From a virus: a DNA stretch of 39,616 nt. The position numbers and the translations under genes were made by a program. The stretch's first letter is position 1. Each line of letters begins with the position of its first letter. Where the stretch lies: positions 1-39,616 of the IMG/VR virus record IMGVR_UViG_3300030406_002406. One strand, 5' to 3'. This document shows, one piece after another, positions 22,830 through 32,469 of this stretch. The notes beneath the pieces were generated by a model. It saw only the letters and a program-made list of their open reading frames with translations. It ran no database searches and was not told where the DNA came from.

Positions 22830-25742
22830 ATGGCTGGTATAGTTATTAAAAACTTTTCTGGGATGAGACCAGTTGTTAATAAAAAGAATCTTGCTCCTAA
22901 CGAAGCAGAGGAAGCAAAAGATACAAGATTGTTTTCTGGGGCAATAGAACCTATTAAAGAAAATACAACTGTGACTCCTTTGAAGATTTCTTCTGGTTCT
23001 GCTACTACTATTTTTAGAGGACAAGATACAGGAGATGAAGCGAATAACTGGTTAGAGTTTTCTGAAGATGTTGATGTTGCGTTATCTCCAATAACGCAAG
23101 ATCAGTTCAAAAGAATATATTGGACAGGACAAGGTGTTCCTAAGATGGCTACAACTAGTGATGCGTTTGCTACAGGAACCACTCAGTATCCTAGAAACTC
23201 TTTAAATTTAGGAATACCGAAACCTTCTAATGCACCTGTTGCAAGCGGTACATCAGTAGTTGAATACACTTTATCCACAAGAGAATATGCATTTGCAGAA
23301 ATTCTTGGAGCAAGTTCTACTATAACAAACAAAGGTTCTGCATTTGAAAGTGGTTTAACAGACTCTATAGAGATAGAAGCTTTAACAGATGTTGTAGATG
23401 TTGGTAATCTATATCCATCTTCTTTTTCTGCGGATACAGCATCTTTATTTAAAATTAATTTTGAAGTAGCTCATAATTTAGAAATTGGAGATTACATAGT
23501 ATTTAGTGACTCAACAGAAGCTGGATGGAACAATCAATGGGAAGTAGGAGAAGTTCTTAGTCAAAAAAGTATTAAGATAAAAAATACTTATACATTTCCA
23601 TCAAATAATCCATCAGGAGATTATGAGTTAAAAAGAAGATATTTACCTACAGTAAAGCTTAGAGGTTTTAGGAGAAGAACAGATACAGAGCATGAAAACA
23701 TAGCTATCTTTAGAAAAAAAAGTGGTACATTTAGAAGAATTGCAGAAATAGACCCTGATGAAATTGAAGAATATGTAGACGATTTAACTGATGCTCAACT
23801 TCCTTCTGCATCTACCGCAGATCAAAGAACCGCAAAAAGACCTAAAGAACCTCAGTCTGCTCCAACCGTTGTATATACTCCGCAAGATAGAACAATTGAA
23901 AGACTTGAGCAAAGAATCATAACAGTAACGAAAGTTACTGGTTCTGGTTCTGGTGCAATATTTACAACTAATGTTGCACATAGGTTTGAAGTAGGAGATT
24001 TATTTCGATTTAATTCTGGTGGAAGTTCTTTTTCGTCAAACATAAATGACAATGAACCTGTGCAAACTGTTGTGTCGTCAACAGAGTTTACTTCTGATGG
24101 AAGTTGGACTCCCCCTTCTACTCCTTTTAATATCAAAAGATTTGATGTTACAGGAGAAGTTTCTTATATATTTGCATACGCTTTTAAAGGTGGTAGTGCT
24201 GGAGGAAGTTATGATCTTATAGAACGACATAGTGGATTATCAAAAGGCTCAAACAAAATAAAAGGGACAAGTGAAACAGAAATTAGAATATTAATGTCTG
24301 AAGATGCTCCAAGAAATGCGATTACAAGAGTAATATATAGAAACGAGCATTATGGATTAAGTAGTAACAATTTTGAAGAAAATCAAGGAATGTGGACAAG
24401 AGTTGCTGAAGTAGGTGCATCTGTAAAAGAATATACATATAAGTTTAGCGACACAGTTGATTCTCCTACTAATAGTTATTGGTTAAGAGATAAGTCACTT
24501 ATTCCTACATCAATTGTTGGTGGTTTTGCAGTATTGCCACCAAGGTTTGTGGCAGAGACAAGAAACTATGTTTACACATATGTAAGTGCATACGGAGAAG
24601 AAGGTCAGCCATCTGAACCGTCTGTCGCTATTGATATAGACCCATATAGTCCTGTTACAGTTACGATGGATACAGCTCCGACAGGAGATTATAATATAAC
24701 TAGAAAGTTTTTATACAGAACCTCAACTGGTTCTGGAGATACAAACTTTCAATTTGTGAGAGAAGTTTCTGTTGGTACTACAAGTACTATAGATATTAAA
24801 CAGCAAACAGAGTTAGGCGAATTAATTCCTAGTACAAACTATGAACCGCCCCCATCAGATATGAAGGGGTTGCGAGTAATGGCTAATGGTATCTTTGTTG
24901 GGTTTAGTGGCAAAGATGTTTGCTTCTCAGAACCTTTTCAACCACATGCATGGTCATCCCAAAACTTTATAACAGTAGACCATGACATTATAGGACTAGG
25001 AGCTTTTGGTCAATCAGTAGCAATTCTTACAGAATCGTTTCCGTATATTGCAACTGGTATAGACCCAAATGCAATGTCTTTAACCAAAACAAGTATTCAG
25101 CAAGCTTGTGTATCTAAGCGTTCTATTGTTGAAACAGGTAACTCTGTCATCTTTGCAAGTCCAGATGGTTTAGTGTCATTAGGTTTATCTGGTGTCAGCG
25201 TTATTACTGCTAGAATTATTAGCCAAGAACAATGGCAATCATACAATCCTAGTTCTATTCATTCGTATCTGCATGAAGGCAGATACTATGCGTTTTACAA
25301 TAATGGAAGCACAAGTGGTTTAATTATATTTTCTTTGAACGGACAAGATGCTCCATTGATTTTAGGAACTCAATACAGTTCTGCTGGAAGAGTAGTTCCG
25401 CTAGAAGACTCCTTGTATATTGTTGACTCAGGAGACATCGTGAAGATGGACAAGTCTGCAACTACAAAATCATACTCATGGAAGAGTAAATCATTTGAGT
25501 TTCCAAAACCAACAACCTTTTCTACTGCTCAAGTTATTGCAGATAGTTATCCATCGTCTGGTATTACATTAAAGGTATTTGCAGATGGCACAGCGAAAGA
25601 GACTGTTGCTGTAACAAGTTCTGACCCATTCAGAATATCAGGTGGTTATCTTGCTTCTGATTGGCAGATGCAAGTAGAAGGTAGTGCTACGATTACAAGT
25701 ATTCATTTATCACAATCATTAGAAGAGTTAAGTGCGAAATGA
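22830..25742 (+). CDS. Tail nozzle / tubular-B-like protein
   Basis: A 970-residue beta-rich protein starting MAGIVIKNFSGMRPVVNKKNLAPNEAEEAKDTRLFSG. This beginning, followed by 'IYWTGQGVPKM', matches the long tail-tube proteins of marine podovirus-like phages that I remember. Middle parts include FN3-like segments (TRNYVYTYVSAYGEEGQPSEPS, about 580-600) and beta-propeller-like blocks (IDPNAMSL, CVSKRSIVETGNSVIFASPDGL). A nozzle or distal tail tube role fits its size and place between fibre genes and the tip-like protein. A GGGGA site precedes the ATG. Confidence 0.75.
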   Translation: MAGIVIKNFSGMRPVVNKKNLAPNEAEEAKDTRLFSGAIEPIKENTTVTPLKISSGSATTIFRGQDTGDEANNWLEFSEDVDVALSPITQDQFKRIYWTGQGVPKMATTSDAFATGTTQYPRNSLNLGIPKPSNAPVASGTSVVEYTLSTREYAFAEILGASSTITNKGSAFESGLTDSIEIEALTDVVDVGNLYPSSFSADTASLFKINFEVAHNLEIGDYIVFSDSTEAGWNNQWEVGEVLSQKSIKIKNTYTFPSNNPSGDYELKRRYLPTVKLRGFRRRTDTEHENIAIFRKKSGTFRRIAEIDPDEIEEYVDDLTDAQLPSASTADQRTAKRPKEPQSAPTVVYTPQDRTIERLEQRIITVTKVTGSGSGAIFTTNVAHRFEVGDLFRFNSGGSSFSSNINDNEPVQTVVSSTEFTSDGSWTPPSTPFNIKRFDVTGEVSYIFAYAFKGGSAGGSYDLIERHSGLSKGSNKIKGTSETEIRILMSEDAPRNAITRVIYRNEHYGLSSNNFEENQGMWTRVAEVGASVKEYTYKFSDTVDSPTNSYWLRDKSLIPTSIVGGFAVLPPRFVAETRNYVYTYVSAYGEEGQPSEPSVAIDIDPYSPVTVTMDTAPTGDYNITRKFLYRTSTGSGDTNFQFVREVSVGTTSTIDIKQQTELGELIPSTNYEPPPSDMKGLRVMANGIFVGFSGKDVCFSEPFQPHAWSSQNFITVDHDIIGLGAFGQSVAILTESFPYIATGIDPNAMSLTKTSIQQACVSKRSIVETGNSVIFASPDGLVSLGLSGVSVITARIISQEQWQSYNPSSIHSYLHEGRYYAFYNNGSTSGLIIFSLNGQDAPLILGTQYSSAGRVVPLEDSLYIVDSGDIVKMDKSATTKSYSWKSKSFEFPKPTTFSTAQVIADSYPSSGITLKVFADGTAKETVAVTSSDPFRISGGYLASDWQMQVEGSATITSIHLSQSLEELSAK

Positions 25743-27238
25743 CAACAAAGTTACCTCAAATTCCAAACGTATCGGAAGAAACTGTATTGCAAGTTGTAGA
25801 AGCTTTAGCTCAAACTGTAAATGTTCGAGAAGGAAGAGTTGGAGATCAGCTTGATCGTACAGTAACTTTTAGAGATTTAATCGGGCTAAAGTTAGCTCAA
25901 GATAAAAATCAAGAAGAAGTTCACGATTTAAACAAAGTAAACACAATGCCTGTTTACACAAACAGTTATGATTTTCAAATACAGTATGACCCAACAAGCG
26001 ATTTAACCCCACCGCCACAAGCCAGTACAATAGTAGTAACAAGTACTATTGGTGCTATATTTTTACGATGGAATATACCATCGTATAGAAATCATTCGTT
26101 TACAGAAATATGGCGATCTCAAAATGGAAACATTGGAGATGCGGTTTTAATTGCTCAATCTACTACAGGGTTTTATACAGACCCAGTTGAAACAAATGTT
26201 GAATATTTTTATTGGCTACGATTAGTTTCGCAAGCAGATGTGCGTGGTGCTTATTCTCAAGACTCAGTTTCAGGTAAAGCAGAGATTGACCCTAAATTAG
26301 TTATAGAAGCTATTGAGGGAGAGATTAACGCTAATTCTTTAACGCAAGACTTGCAGACACAAATAACAGATATTGCAAATACAAATCAAGAAATACTTGC
26401 TCAAAACTTAAACGGCAAGATTGCACAAGAAGCAGAAATACGAGAACAAGTTGAGGGTGGTTTGCTATCTCAATATACCGTAAAAATTGACAATAATGGA
26501 GCTGTGTCTGGATTTGGTTTAGCTAGTCAAGAAGTTGATGGAAGTGTAGAGTCAGCCTTTATTATAAGAGCAGATAAGTTTGCTATTGTACAACCAACGT
26601 CAACGTCTACCACGTTGACAGGTACGCCAGCATCAGCATCAATACCATTTACAGTTGATTCTGACGGAAGAACAATTATTAAAAGTACAGTTATTGGAAG
26701 TGCTTCGATTAGTTCTGCGAATATTGAAAGTTTGTCTACCACAAAACTAACGGCTGGAGTTGCTCAAGCTAGTGACTTTGCTGGTGGAATAGCCCAATTT
26801 AATCAATTGTATGCTGGAGCTAATAATATAGGATTATCTACGAATACTGCTGGTGAGGTAATAGGTATTAGTGGTGTATCAAATGATTGGTCTATGAGAA
26901 TTACTGGAAACGATGCTTTTTTTCAAGCAGATTATTTTAAAATAATGAATAGTGCTACTGGTGTTTTTGGTACTCCTTTTCAAGTAGTTAATAATACTGT
27001 TTTTATGAGTTCAGCAATGATTCAAGATGCTTCAATTACTAATGCAAAAATTGGTGCTGACATACAATCGAACAGTTATGTAACTGGGCAGTCAGGGTGG
27101 AGAATTAATAAAGGTGGACTCTGTGAATTTACTAGTGTACAACTAAATGGAGGGACATTAACTGCTGGCTTAGTAAAATCATCAGATGGGAAAATGCAAA
27201 TTGACTTAGCCAACAAATCTATAACAATTACTACATGA
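25739..27238 (+). CDS. Lambda J-like tail tip / central fibre protein
   Basis: A 499-residue protein starting with an ATGA overlap. It has a coiled or helical N-terminus (about 1-70), an FN3-like domain (about 90-185, with AIFLRWNIPSYRNHSFTEIWRS), a helical stalk, and then a DUF1983-like section (TVKIDNNGAVSGFGLASQE and AFIIRADKFAIV, about 240-280) and the DASITNAKIGADIQSNSY motif found in the C-terminal part of lambda J proteins. It is probably the central receptor-contacting tip. Finding a siphovirus-style J tail end in this context hints at module exchange. Confidence 0.75.
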   Translation: MTTKLPQIPNVSEETVLQVVEALAQTVNVREGRVGDQLDRTVTFRDLIGLKLAQDKNQEEVHDLNKVNTMPVYTNSYDFQIQYDPTSDLTPPPQASTIVVTSTIGAIFLRWNIPSYRNHSFTEIWRSQNGNIGDAVLIAQSTTGFYTDPVETNVEYFYWLRLVSQADVRGAYSQDSVSGKAEIDPKLVIEAIEGEINANSLTQDLQTQITDIANTNQEILAQNLNGKIAQEAEIREQVEGGLLSQYTVKIDNNGAVSGFGLASQEVDGSVESAFIIRADKFAIVQPTSTSTTLTGTPASASIPFTVDSDGRTIIKSTVIGSASISSANIESLSTTKLTAGVAQASDFAGGIAQFNQLYAGANNIGLSTNTAGEVIGISGVSNDWSMRITGNDAFFQADYFKIMNSATGVFGTPFQVVNNTVFMSSAMIQDASITNAKIGADIQSNSYVTGQSGWRINKGGLCEFTSVQLNGGTLTAGLVKSSDGKMQIDLANKSITITT

Positions 27239-27245
27239 GGTTTAT

Positions 27246-28358
27246 ATGCCACATATTATGATAGGTCAATCTATAGCTTTTACTATTGATGGTAATGGTA
27301 ATCGAAGTAATTTTTATAATCTTGGTAATGTTTTTAACAATAACGCATTTTTCTTTATTACTGAAGACAGAGATTCGTCTTATATGGCTAATTTTTTTAC
27401 AGTCTTCGATTCAAATGGAAACGCAGTTTATTTAAATGGAGCTTCACCAAATAGTGTTTCAGCAAATCTTGATAGAGTTATATGGAGCAATCTTCATTTT
27501 AGTTATCTTGAACATATACCATCGTTATCCAGCGATACAAAAGGAACAACAAGTATAAGTTTGAATAAGTATGATGTGTTAGTTAATGGTGGAAAAAACT
27601 CATCTCTTGTTCCATTTATAGATGAAGATAAATATACGATAACTACTTTTTCTCCTAACCTTTCACAAGCACCGATCTTCACAATAAAAAATAGTACTTA
27701 CCCAACATTGGGTAATGGCGTATTTCTTAAATATGGAAATCATAGTTATCGAATTTTATTTCCTTTTGCAGACACAACAGGAATTTATTTAAGAGAACTT
27801 ATATATTGTTCTGATGTAACAGTCCCTAGTGCTACTATAACTAACATTAATTTTCAGATTGTAAATACAACATCAGATTTTGTAAATGGAGTTAATCATC
27901 CAGTAGCAGATCATTCTTCTTTTTCTAATGTTGTTGAAATGACACCCAATAGAGTAAGAATTGGTACTGGTAGTTTTAATCCAGATACTGGTACTTTTAA
28001 AGCTTTGTTTGATAGTGACAACAATTATTTAAAAAAAGATAATTCTGGAGATGTTCAATTCTATACAAACATGTCTTACACTCTAGAGTTTGGTCTTAAT
28101 GACAATTTATGGAATGGTTTATATGGTTCATCTCAAGGCGGTTATCCACTTAATGGTGTAGAGAAAGATGGCTGGAAATTTAAAATGACAGCCAAAAAAA
28201 ATGGAAGTGTAATTGCAAGTGAAGACTCTCAACCTACCGCATCAATCGTAGTTCAAATTCCAAAACAAACTGTTGGTGGAATAACTACTGGTGCTACAGC
28301 ACTACAATCATTTGTTTCTTCAGGTAATGATGGCGATTGTATAACGTATGATATTTAA
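27246..28358 (+). CDS. Hypothetical tail protein, 370 aa
   Basis: A beta-rich protein beginning MPHIMIGQSIAFTIDGNGN, rich in Asn, Ser, Thr and aromatic residues, with no cysteine pairs except a few near 'LIYCSD' and 'GDCITYDI'. It lies between the J-like protein and further tail genes, so it is most likely a tail or fibre component. No family recognised. The closely packed start suggests co-transcription. Confidence 0.68.
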   Translation: MPHIMIGQSIAFTIDGNGNRSNFYNLGNVFNNNAFFFITEDRDSSYMANFFTVFDSNGNAVYLNGASPNSVSANLDRVIWSNLHFSYLEHIPSLSSDTKGTTSISLNKYDVLVNGGKNSSLVPFIDEDKYTITTFSPNLSQAPIFTIKNSTYPTLGNGVFLKYGNHSYRILFPFADTTGIYLRELIYCSDVTVPSATITNINFQIVNTTSDFVNGVNHPVADHSSFSNVVEMTPNRVRIGTGSFNPDTGTFKALFDSDNNYLKKDNSGDVQFYTNMSYTLEFGLNDNLWNGLYGSSQGGYPLNGVEKDGWKFKMTAKKNGSVIASEDSQPTASIVVQIPKQTVGGITTGATALQSFVSSGNDGDCITYDI

Positions 28359-28360
28359 TT

Positions 28361-29173
28361 ATGGCTACTGAAATATCATTTTCTGGAGGATTGACCTTTC
28401 GAGTAACAGACTCTAATGGCGATACACAATTTGACATAAATAAAAAACAACCAAAAGTTGTTGCAACACACAATTCTTCTCTGACAGTTCCAGACATGGA
28501 AGTTAGGATTAAAGCTTATGGCGACCCTTCATATCCTATGTTTAGTACACTTCCACCATATTCGACTTCAAGTAAATGGGGGATTGTAGATAATTATGTA
28601 ATGAAACAATTGTTTACCCATTTTAAACCTAGTCCAGATTTTTTTTTCATTTGGCATTTATATTTTCCTTCTTCACAACAAAGTGAACTAAGAATTGCTG
28701 GCACAAGTAATAATGCAACCATAGCAAATGCTAACAATAGATTTCTTTTTTATAACGACTTAGATAAATGGATTCAAGCAAATGGTGGTATGCCTATAAG
28801 GCATATGTTTAGTATTAATGCTCAAAGGCTTATTGGTGCAGATTTATTTTTTTATAAGCATGCTAATAATGCTAGTTATCAAGACCCACAATTCGCACCA
28901 AATGGTTCAAGTCCTAATGCCACTATATATAACCATCCATATGTAATTGTATGGGGAGTACATAGAGGCATTTGCGGAAGGATTGGCGGTATAGACATGA
29001 CTAATAATTCTAATGTTAATAGTGGATTTCATTCTTCTCCTTATGTTTACAATTTAAGCATGGATGGCACTAGCAACGCTGTAGGTAGCGTTAATCATGG
29101 AATGCTAGGAACAGGTAAAGTTAAAATGACCCACTATAACTTTTTAATAAGACTTCACATGTGCAAAGGATAA
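28361..29173 (+). CDS. Hypothetical tail protein, 270 aa
   Basis: The 270-residue protein reads MATEISFSGGLTFRVTDSNGDTQFD... and is rich in Asn, Ser, His and Phe, with beta-strand periodicity and many aromatic residues (PDFFFIWHLYFPS). It resembles the preceding gene in composition and probably in fold, so the pair may be tail components that act together. No family recognised. It starts 2 bases after the preceding stop. Confidence 0.68.
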   Translation: MATEISFSGGLTFRVTDSNGDTQFDINKKQPKVVATHNSSLTVPDMEVRIKAYGDPSYPMFSTLPPYSTSSKWGIVDNYVMKQLFTHFKPSPDFFFIWHLYFPSSQQSELRIAGTSNNATIANANNRFLFYNDLDKWIQANGGMPIRHMFSINAQRLIGADLFFYKHANNASYQDPQFAPNGSSPNATIYNHPYVIVWGVHRGICGRIGGIDMTNNSNVNSGFHSSPYVYNLSMDGTSNAVGSVNHGMLGTGKVKMTHYNFLIRLHMCKG

Positions 29174-29179
29174 AAATTT

Positions 29180-29482
29180 ATGAGTTCAAATGAAAACTAT
29201 GAAATAGATGTTACGCAGTCAGAAGCAAATATGGTTAACGGAACTATGAAAGTTACCGTTAAAGTAAAACATGTTGAACCAGAAATAACTACTGTTTTAG
29301 GCGAATACGACATAATAATTAACAAACCGTATAGAACAATTAGTTCAGCAGTACATTGGGAAATTAGAAGAAAGTTACATCAAGCTGGTATATCTGACAT
29401 TACATTTAGTGCAGAACCACCAGAAGATTTTATTCCTGACGGAGAAGTGCCATTTGTAAATGCAACAATACACAACATATAA
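29180..29482 (+). CDS. Small beta-rich hypothetical protein, 100 aa
   Basis: An acidic protein of 100 residues with alternating strands (GTMKVTVKVKHVEPEITTVLGEYDIIINK), a helix near the middle and a terminal 'VPFVNATIHNI'. It lies 6 bases behind the preceding gene and ends in the TAATG that starts the acetyltransferase. No family recognised; possible tail or assembly role from context. Confidence 0.65.
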   Translation: MSSNENYEIDVTQSEANMVNGTMKVTVKVKHVEPEITTVLGEYDIIINKPYRTISSAVHWEIRRKLHQAGISDITFSAEPPEDFIPDGEVPFVNATIHNI

Positions 29483-29991
29483 TGAATAAGATTATTGTAG
29501 GAGAAAAAAGAATCTTAGAGTATGTTGCAAAAAAAACAGATGAAGATAATTTTAATGACAATTGTGCAACTATTGGATTAGTAGATGAGAACGATAATAT
29601 TCTTGCTGGTGTTGTTTACAACATGTGGAGCGGTCATTCGATCTGTATGCACATTGGTGCAGAAGAAGGCTCAAATTGGTTTAGCAGAAGGTTTGCTACA
29701 TTTTGTTTCAATGCAACCTTTCAATATTTTAATTGCAACCGAGCAACTGCGTTAGTTCGTAAAAGCAACGTCAAAGCACAAAAGTTTGTACTCAAACTTG
29801 GTTTTATAGAAGAAGGTATTGTTCGCCAAGCGTGTCACGATGGCGAAGATTTAGTTATGTTTGGAATGTTAGCAAAAGAGTGTAGATTTCTTAAACTCAA
29901 AGAGAAAGAAAATAAATGTGTAAAGTCTTACAAACTGGAGAACAATTATGATTTACGATTGGGACACCATGCTCCCAGAGAGAGCTTTTAA
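29482..29991 (+). CDS. GNAT-family acetyltransferase
   Basis: A 169-residue protein with the GNAT layout: an N-terminal helix, a strand 'NILAGVVYNMWSGHSICMHIGAE', the long helix block 'SRRFATFCFNATFQYFNC', then the acetyl-CoA-binding side 'RATALVRKSNVKAQKFVLKLGFIEEGIVRQACHDGEDLVMFGML'. The last part, N..a..f..klGF..EG..R, is the family's well-known C-terminal motif. Phage GNATs often sit in structural regions, and their substrate is usually unknown. It overlaps the following gene by 44 bases. Confidence 0.82.
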   Translation: MNKIIVGEKRILEYVAKKTDEDNFNDNCATIGLVDENDNILAGVVYNMWSGHSICMHIGAEEGSNWFSRRFATFCFNATFQYFNCNRATALVRKSNVKAQKFVLKLGFIEEGIVRQACHDGEDLVMFGMLAKECRFLKLKEKENKCVKSYKLENNYDLRLGHHAPRESF

Positions 29992-31102
29992 ACCTAGAGG
30001 TGGATTTGGTAACAGGGGCGGTATGACGTTAGAGGGCGGTGGCAAAGGTTCCAGACCTCCAGATTTTACTCCTTTAAAAGAAGCTATGCTTCAGGTAGGA
30101 GATGATATGAAAGCTCTGGGAATGGAGCAGTTACGATTCTCTAAACAAAGATATGCCGATACGTTACCTATGTTTGAAGCACAAGCTCAAGCTGATATGC
30201 GTAGTAGAGCAATAGTCGATTCTTTAGCAAAAGATTTGTTACAAGAAAAAGCAAAGTATTCAGCTCTAGAAGATCGTTTAATTTCTGATATAGCTAGAGA
30301 TGACGAAAGAATGGCTAGAGATTATTACGCTGGTCAAGCTACAGCAGATGTGCAACAAGCATTTGATTCGCAACGAAACATATCAAATAGAAACTTGCAG
30401 AGGTTTGGAATCAATCCAAACTCTGCTCGATTTGCTCAGTTAAACCAGAATTTTGCACTAGGAGCTTCTAAAGCAAACGTAGGAGCAAGAAACAGGGCTA
30501 GACGACAGTCTATGGCAGATAACTTTGCTAGGAAAGCTACGGTAGCTGGACTCGGTAGGAACATACCTAACCAAGCAACTGGTCTTATGTCCTCAGCATC
30601 AGGCTTAGGACGAAGCGGTACAGGTCAGCTTGGCATGGCAACAGGTCAGTTGATGGCTGGCTATGGTGGGGCTATGAGAGGGTTACAGGGACAAATGGGT
30701 GCTATAGGTGGAGCTGGCAACCTTATGGCTCAAGGATATCAAGCACAGGCTCAGTATGATGCAAATCAAATGGGTATGATGCAAGGGGTAGGACAGTTAG
30801 CTGGTCTTGGTGCTGGTCTATACTTTGGTAAACAAGGCGGTGTAATACCAGAACCACCACAAAGAGATCAAGGTGGTAAGTTATCTGGTGCTGGAACAGG
30901 AACCTCAGATTCAATTAAAGCGATAAATGTTGATACTGGAGATGCTATTGCCGTATCAAACAATGAAACTGTTATCACAGAAAAAGGCTCCAAGAAAATA
31001 GGGTATGACGTTTTGGCTGGAATTAATAAAGGTCAAATTAAACGTAGTGACATTAAGCCACAAGCGATAGCAAGGCTTAGTAATAACAAGAGAAAAGGTT
31101 AA
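29948..31102 (+). CDS. Putative internal virion (ejection) protein A
   Basis: It overlaps the end of the GNAT gene and has its own CTGGAGAACAA ribosome binding site. The 384-residue product is Gly-, Gln- and Ala-rich, with long helices in the middle (about 60-200) and small-residue-rich helices (GQLGMATGQLMAGYGGAMRG, about 225-275). A short Gly-rich part (SGAGTGTSDSIKAI) follows and then a C-terminal 'GDAIAVSNNETVITEKG'. Composition and position before two more long helical genes fit a capsid-internal protein that is ejected with DNA. Confidence 0.65.
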   Translation: MIYDWDTMLPERAFKPRGGFGNRGGMTLEGGGKGSRPPDFTPLKEAMLQVGDDMKALGMEQLRFSKQRYADTLPMFEAQAQADMRSRAIVDSLAKDLLQEKAKYSALEDRLISDIARDDERMARDYYAGQATADVQQAFDSQRNISNRNLQRFGINPNSARFAQLNQNFALGASKANVGARNRARRQSMADNFARKATVAGLGRNIPNQATGLMSSASGLGRSGTGQLGMATGQLMAGYGGAMRGLQGQMGAIGGAGNLMAQGYQAQAQYDANQMGMMQGVGQLAGLGAGLYFGKQGGVIPEPPQRDQGGKLSGAGTGTSDSIKAINVDTGDAIAVSNNETVITEKGSKKIGYDVLAGINKGQIKRSDIKPQAIARLSNNKRKG

Positions 31103-31104
31103 TT

Positions 31105-32469
31105 ATGGCTAGGGGTACAGGTTTAGCTGGCGGTATATTTCAGGGTATTTTAGCTTCTGAACAAATCAAGGACAAAGCTGAAGAGCGTAAAATGCGACAA
31201 GGTTTAGTCCTTAGTCAACTTGAGTCAGCGAAAGTTGACAGAGAAGTTAAGGGTTTACAAATGAAAGAGCTTAACTTAAAACTTGAAGAAGCAGAAAAAT
31301 TACGACAGGACAAAATTAATTTTGAAAACTTAGTTAAAGATACTATGTTTGAAATGGTAGATGTTCAAGAAATGGCTCCTAATGGTGGGTTTAGAACTGT
31401 TCAAAAACCTAAACTTAAAAGTTATGAAGGTAGTGGTGGTCATAGAATGTATTTACAAGATATAAGTAAAATCGCACAAGCAAGTTTGTTAAGAGGAGAT
31501 ATAAAACCTCAAGATATAAATTTGTTTACTAAAAATATTATGGATATCGCAAACCAAGTAGGTCAAGAAAAGTTTAAAGATATCATACTTAATCCTAATA
31601 AACCTGAAAATATAGAAGCTATTGTTAGTCAATTAGGAATTCAAGGAGAAGTCTCATCGGCTTCGTTTGGTTACAAACAAGGGACTCCAATATTTACTAT
31701 TTCTATGGTGGGTCAAAAAGACCCAATCAGATATGATGCTAGTAATTTTTTAATTCAAGCTGGTCTTGTAGATGGGATTTCTAAACTGGTTGGAATGCAA
31801 GAAAAAGTCGCAAACATAGGAAAGATTAAAGCAGAGACTACAACTGAAGAGAAACTTTCTGCCAGCATTGACGGCTTTGGAAATTATACAAGACCAAAAA
31901 ATGTTCAAAAAGCAGACAAGCAAGACAATAACTTTAGAAGCAAACATTTTGATTATTTTGACCCAAATAAAAACGCTGGTAGAGTTGACAAGGAAATTAA
32001 AAATCAAGTAAATCAATGGCTAGGTTTAGCTGTTGGTGCAACACCACCAAGAACTAGAGAAACTTCTGCAATGTATAGAGATTTGCAAACTAGTGTAACT
32101 AATTGGTTGCGAACCACAACGGATAGCATTTATCAAAACACCGTAAACGATTTCCGAGGAGGAAGTCCTATTGCTAGTTCAGCTAATATTTCAAGAAGGA
32201 ATTACAATCCTAGTGTTACTGAAACTGCTAGTACAGCAAAGAAAATGTTAAAACTTGACTGGCGAAAAGATAAGGACAGTAAGAAGGTTTACCCTACCAC
32301 AGCAAGTGTTCTTAATGCTGGTTTTGAAAGAGTTCGGAGTGAAGAAGATGGTTCGTTTTTTTTCATTGATAAAACAAATGGACTAGTAATACCACAGAAT
32401 AGTTGGTTTGAAGCTGGAAGATTATGGAATAAGTCTTCTCAGCTAAGTCAAATAATTAGGGTAGAATAA
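31105..32469 (+). CDS. Putative internal virion (ejection) protein B
   Basis: A 454-residue protein with a Gly/Ala-rich start (MARGTGLAGGIFQGIL), a long charged coiled coil (about 20-80: KAEERKMRQGLVLSQLESAKVDREV...), and a mixed second half. AAAGG lies just before the ATG, and its stop overlaps the next start (TAATG). The coiled coil and the position next to the giant protein suggest they assemble together inside the capsid. No enzymatic motif. Confidence 0.65.
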   Translation: MARGTGLAGGIFQGILASEQIKDKAEERKMRQGLVLSQLESAKVDREVKGLQMKELNLKLEEAEKLRQDKINFENLVKDTMFEMVDVQEMAPNGGFRTVQKPKLKSYEGSGGHRMYLQDISKIAQASLLRGDIKPQDINLFTKNIMDIANQVGQEKFKDIILNPNKPENIEAIVSQLGIQGEVSSASFGYKQGTPIFTISMVGQKDPIRYDASNFLIQAGLVDGISKLVGMQEKVANIGKIKAETTTEEKLSASIDGFGNYTRPKNVQKADKQDNNFRSKHFDYFDPNKNAGRVDKEIKNQVNQWLGLAVGATPPRTRETSAMYRDLQTSVTNWLRTTTDSIYQNTVNDFRGGSPIASSANISRRNYNPSVTETASTAKKMLKLDWRKDKDSKKVYPTTASVLNAGFERVRSEEDGSFFFIDKTNGLVIPQNSWFEAGRLWNKSSQLSQIIRVE

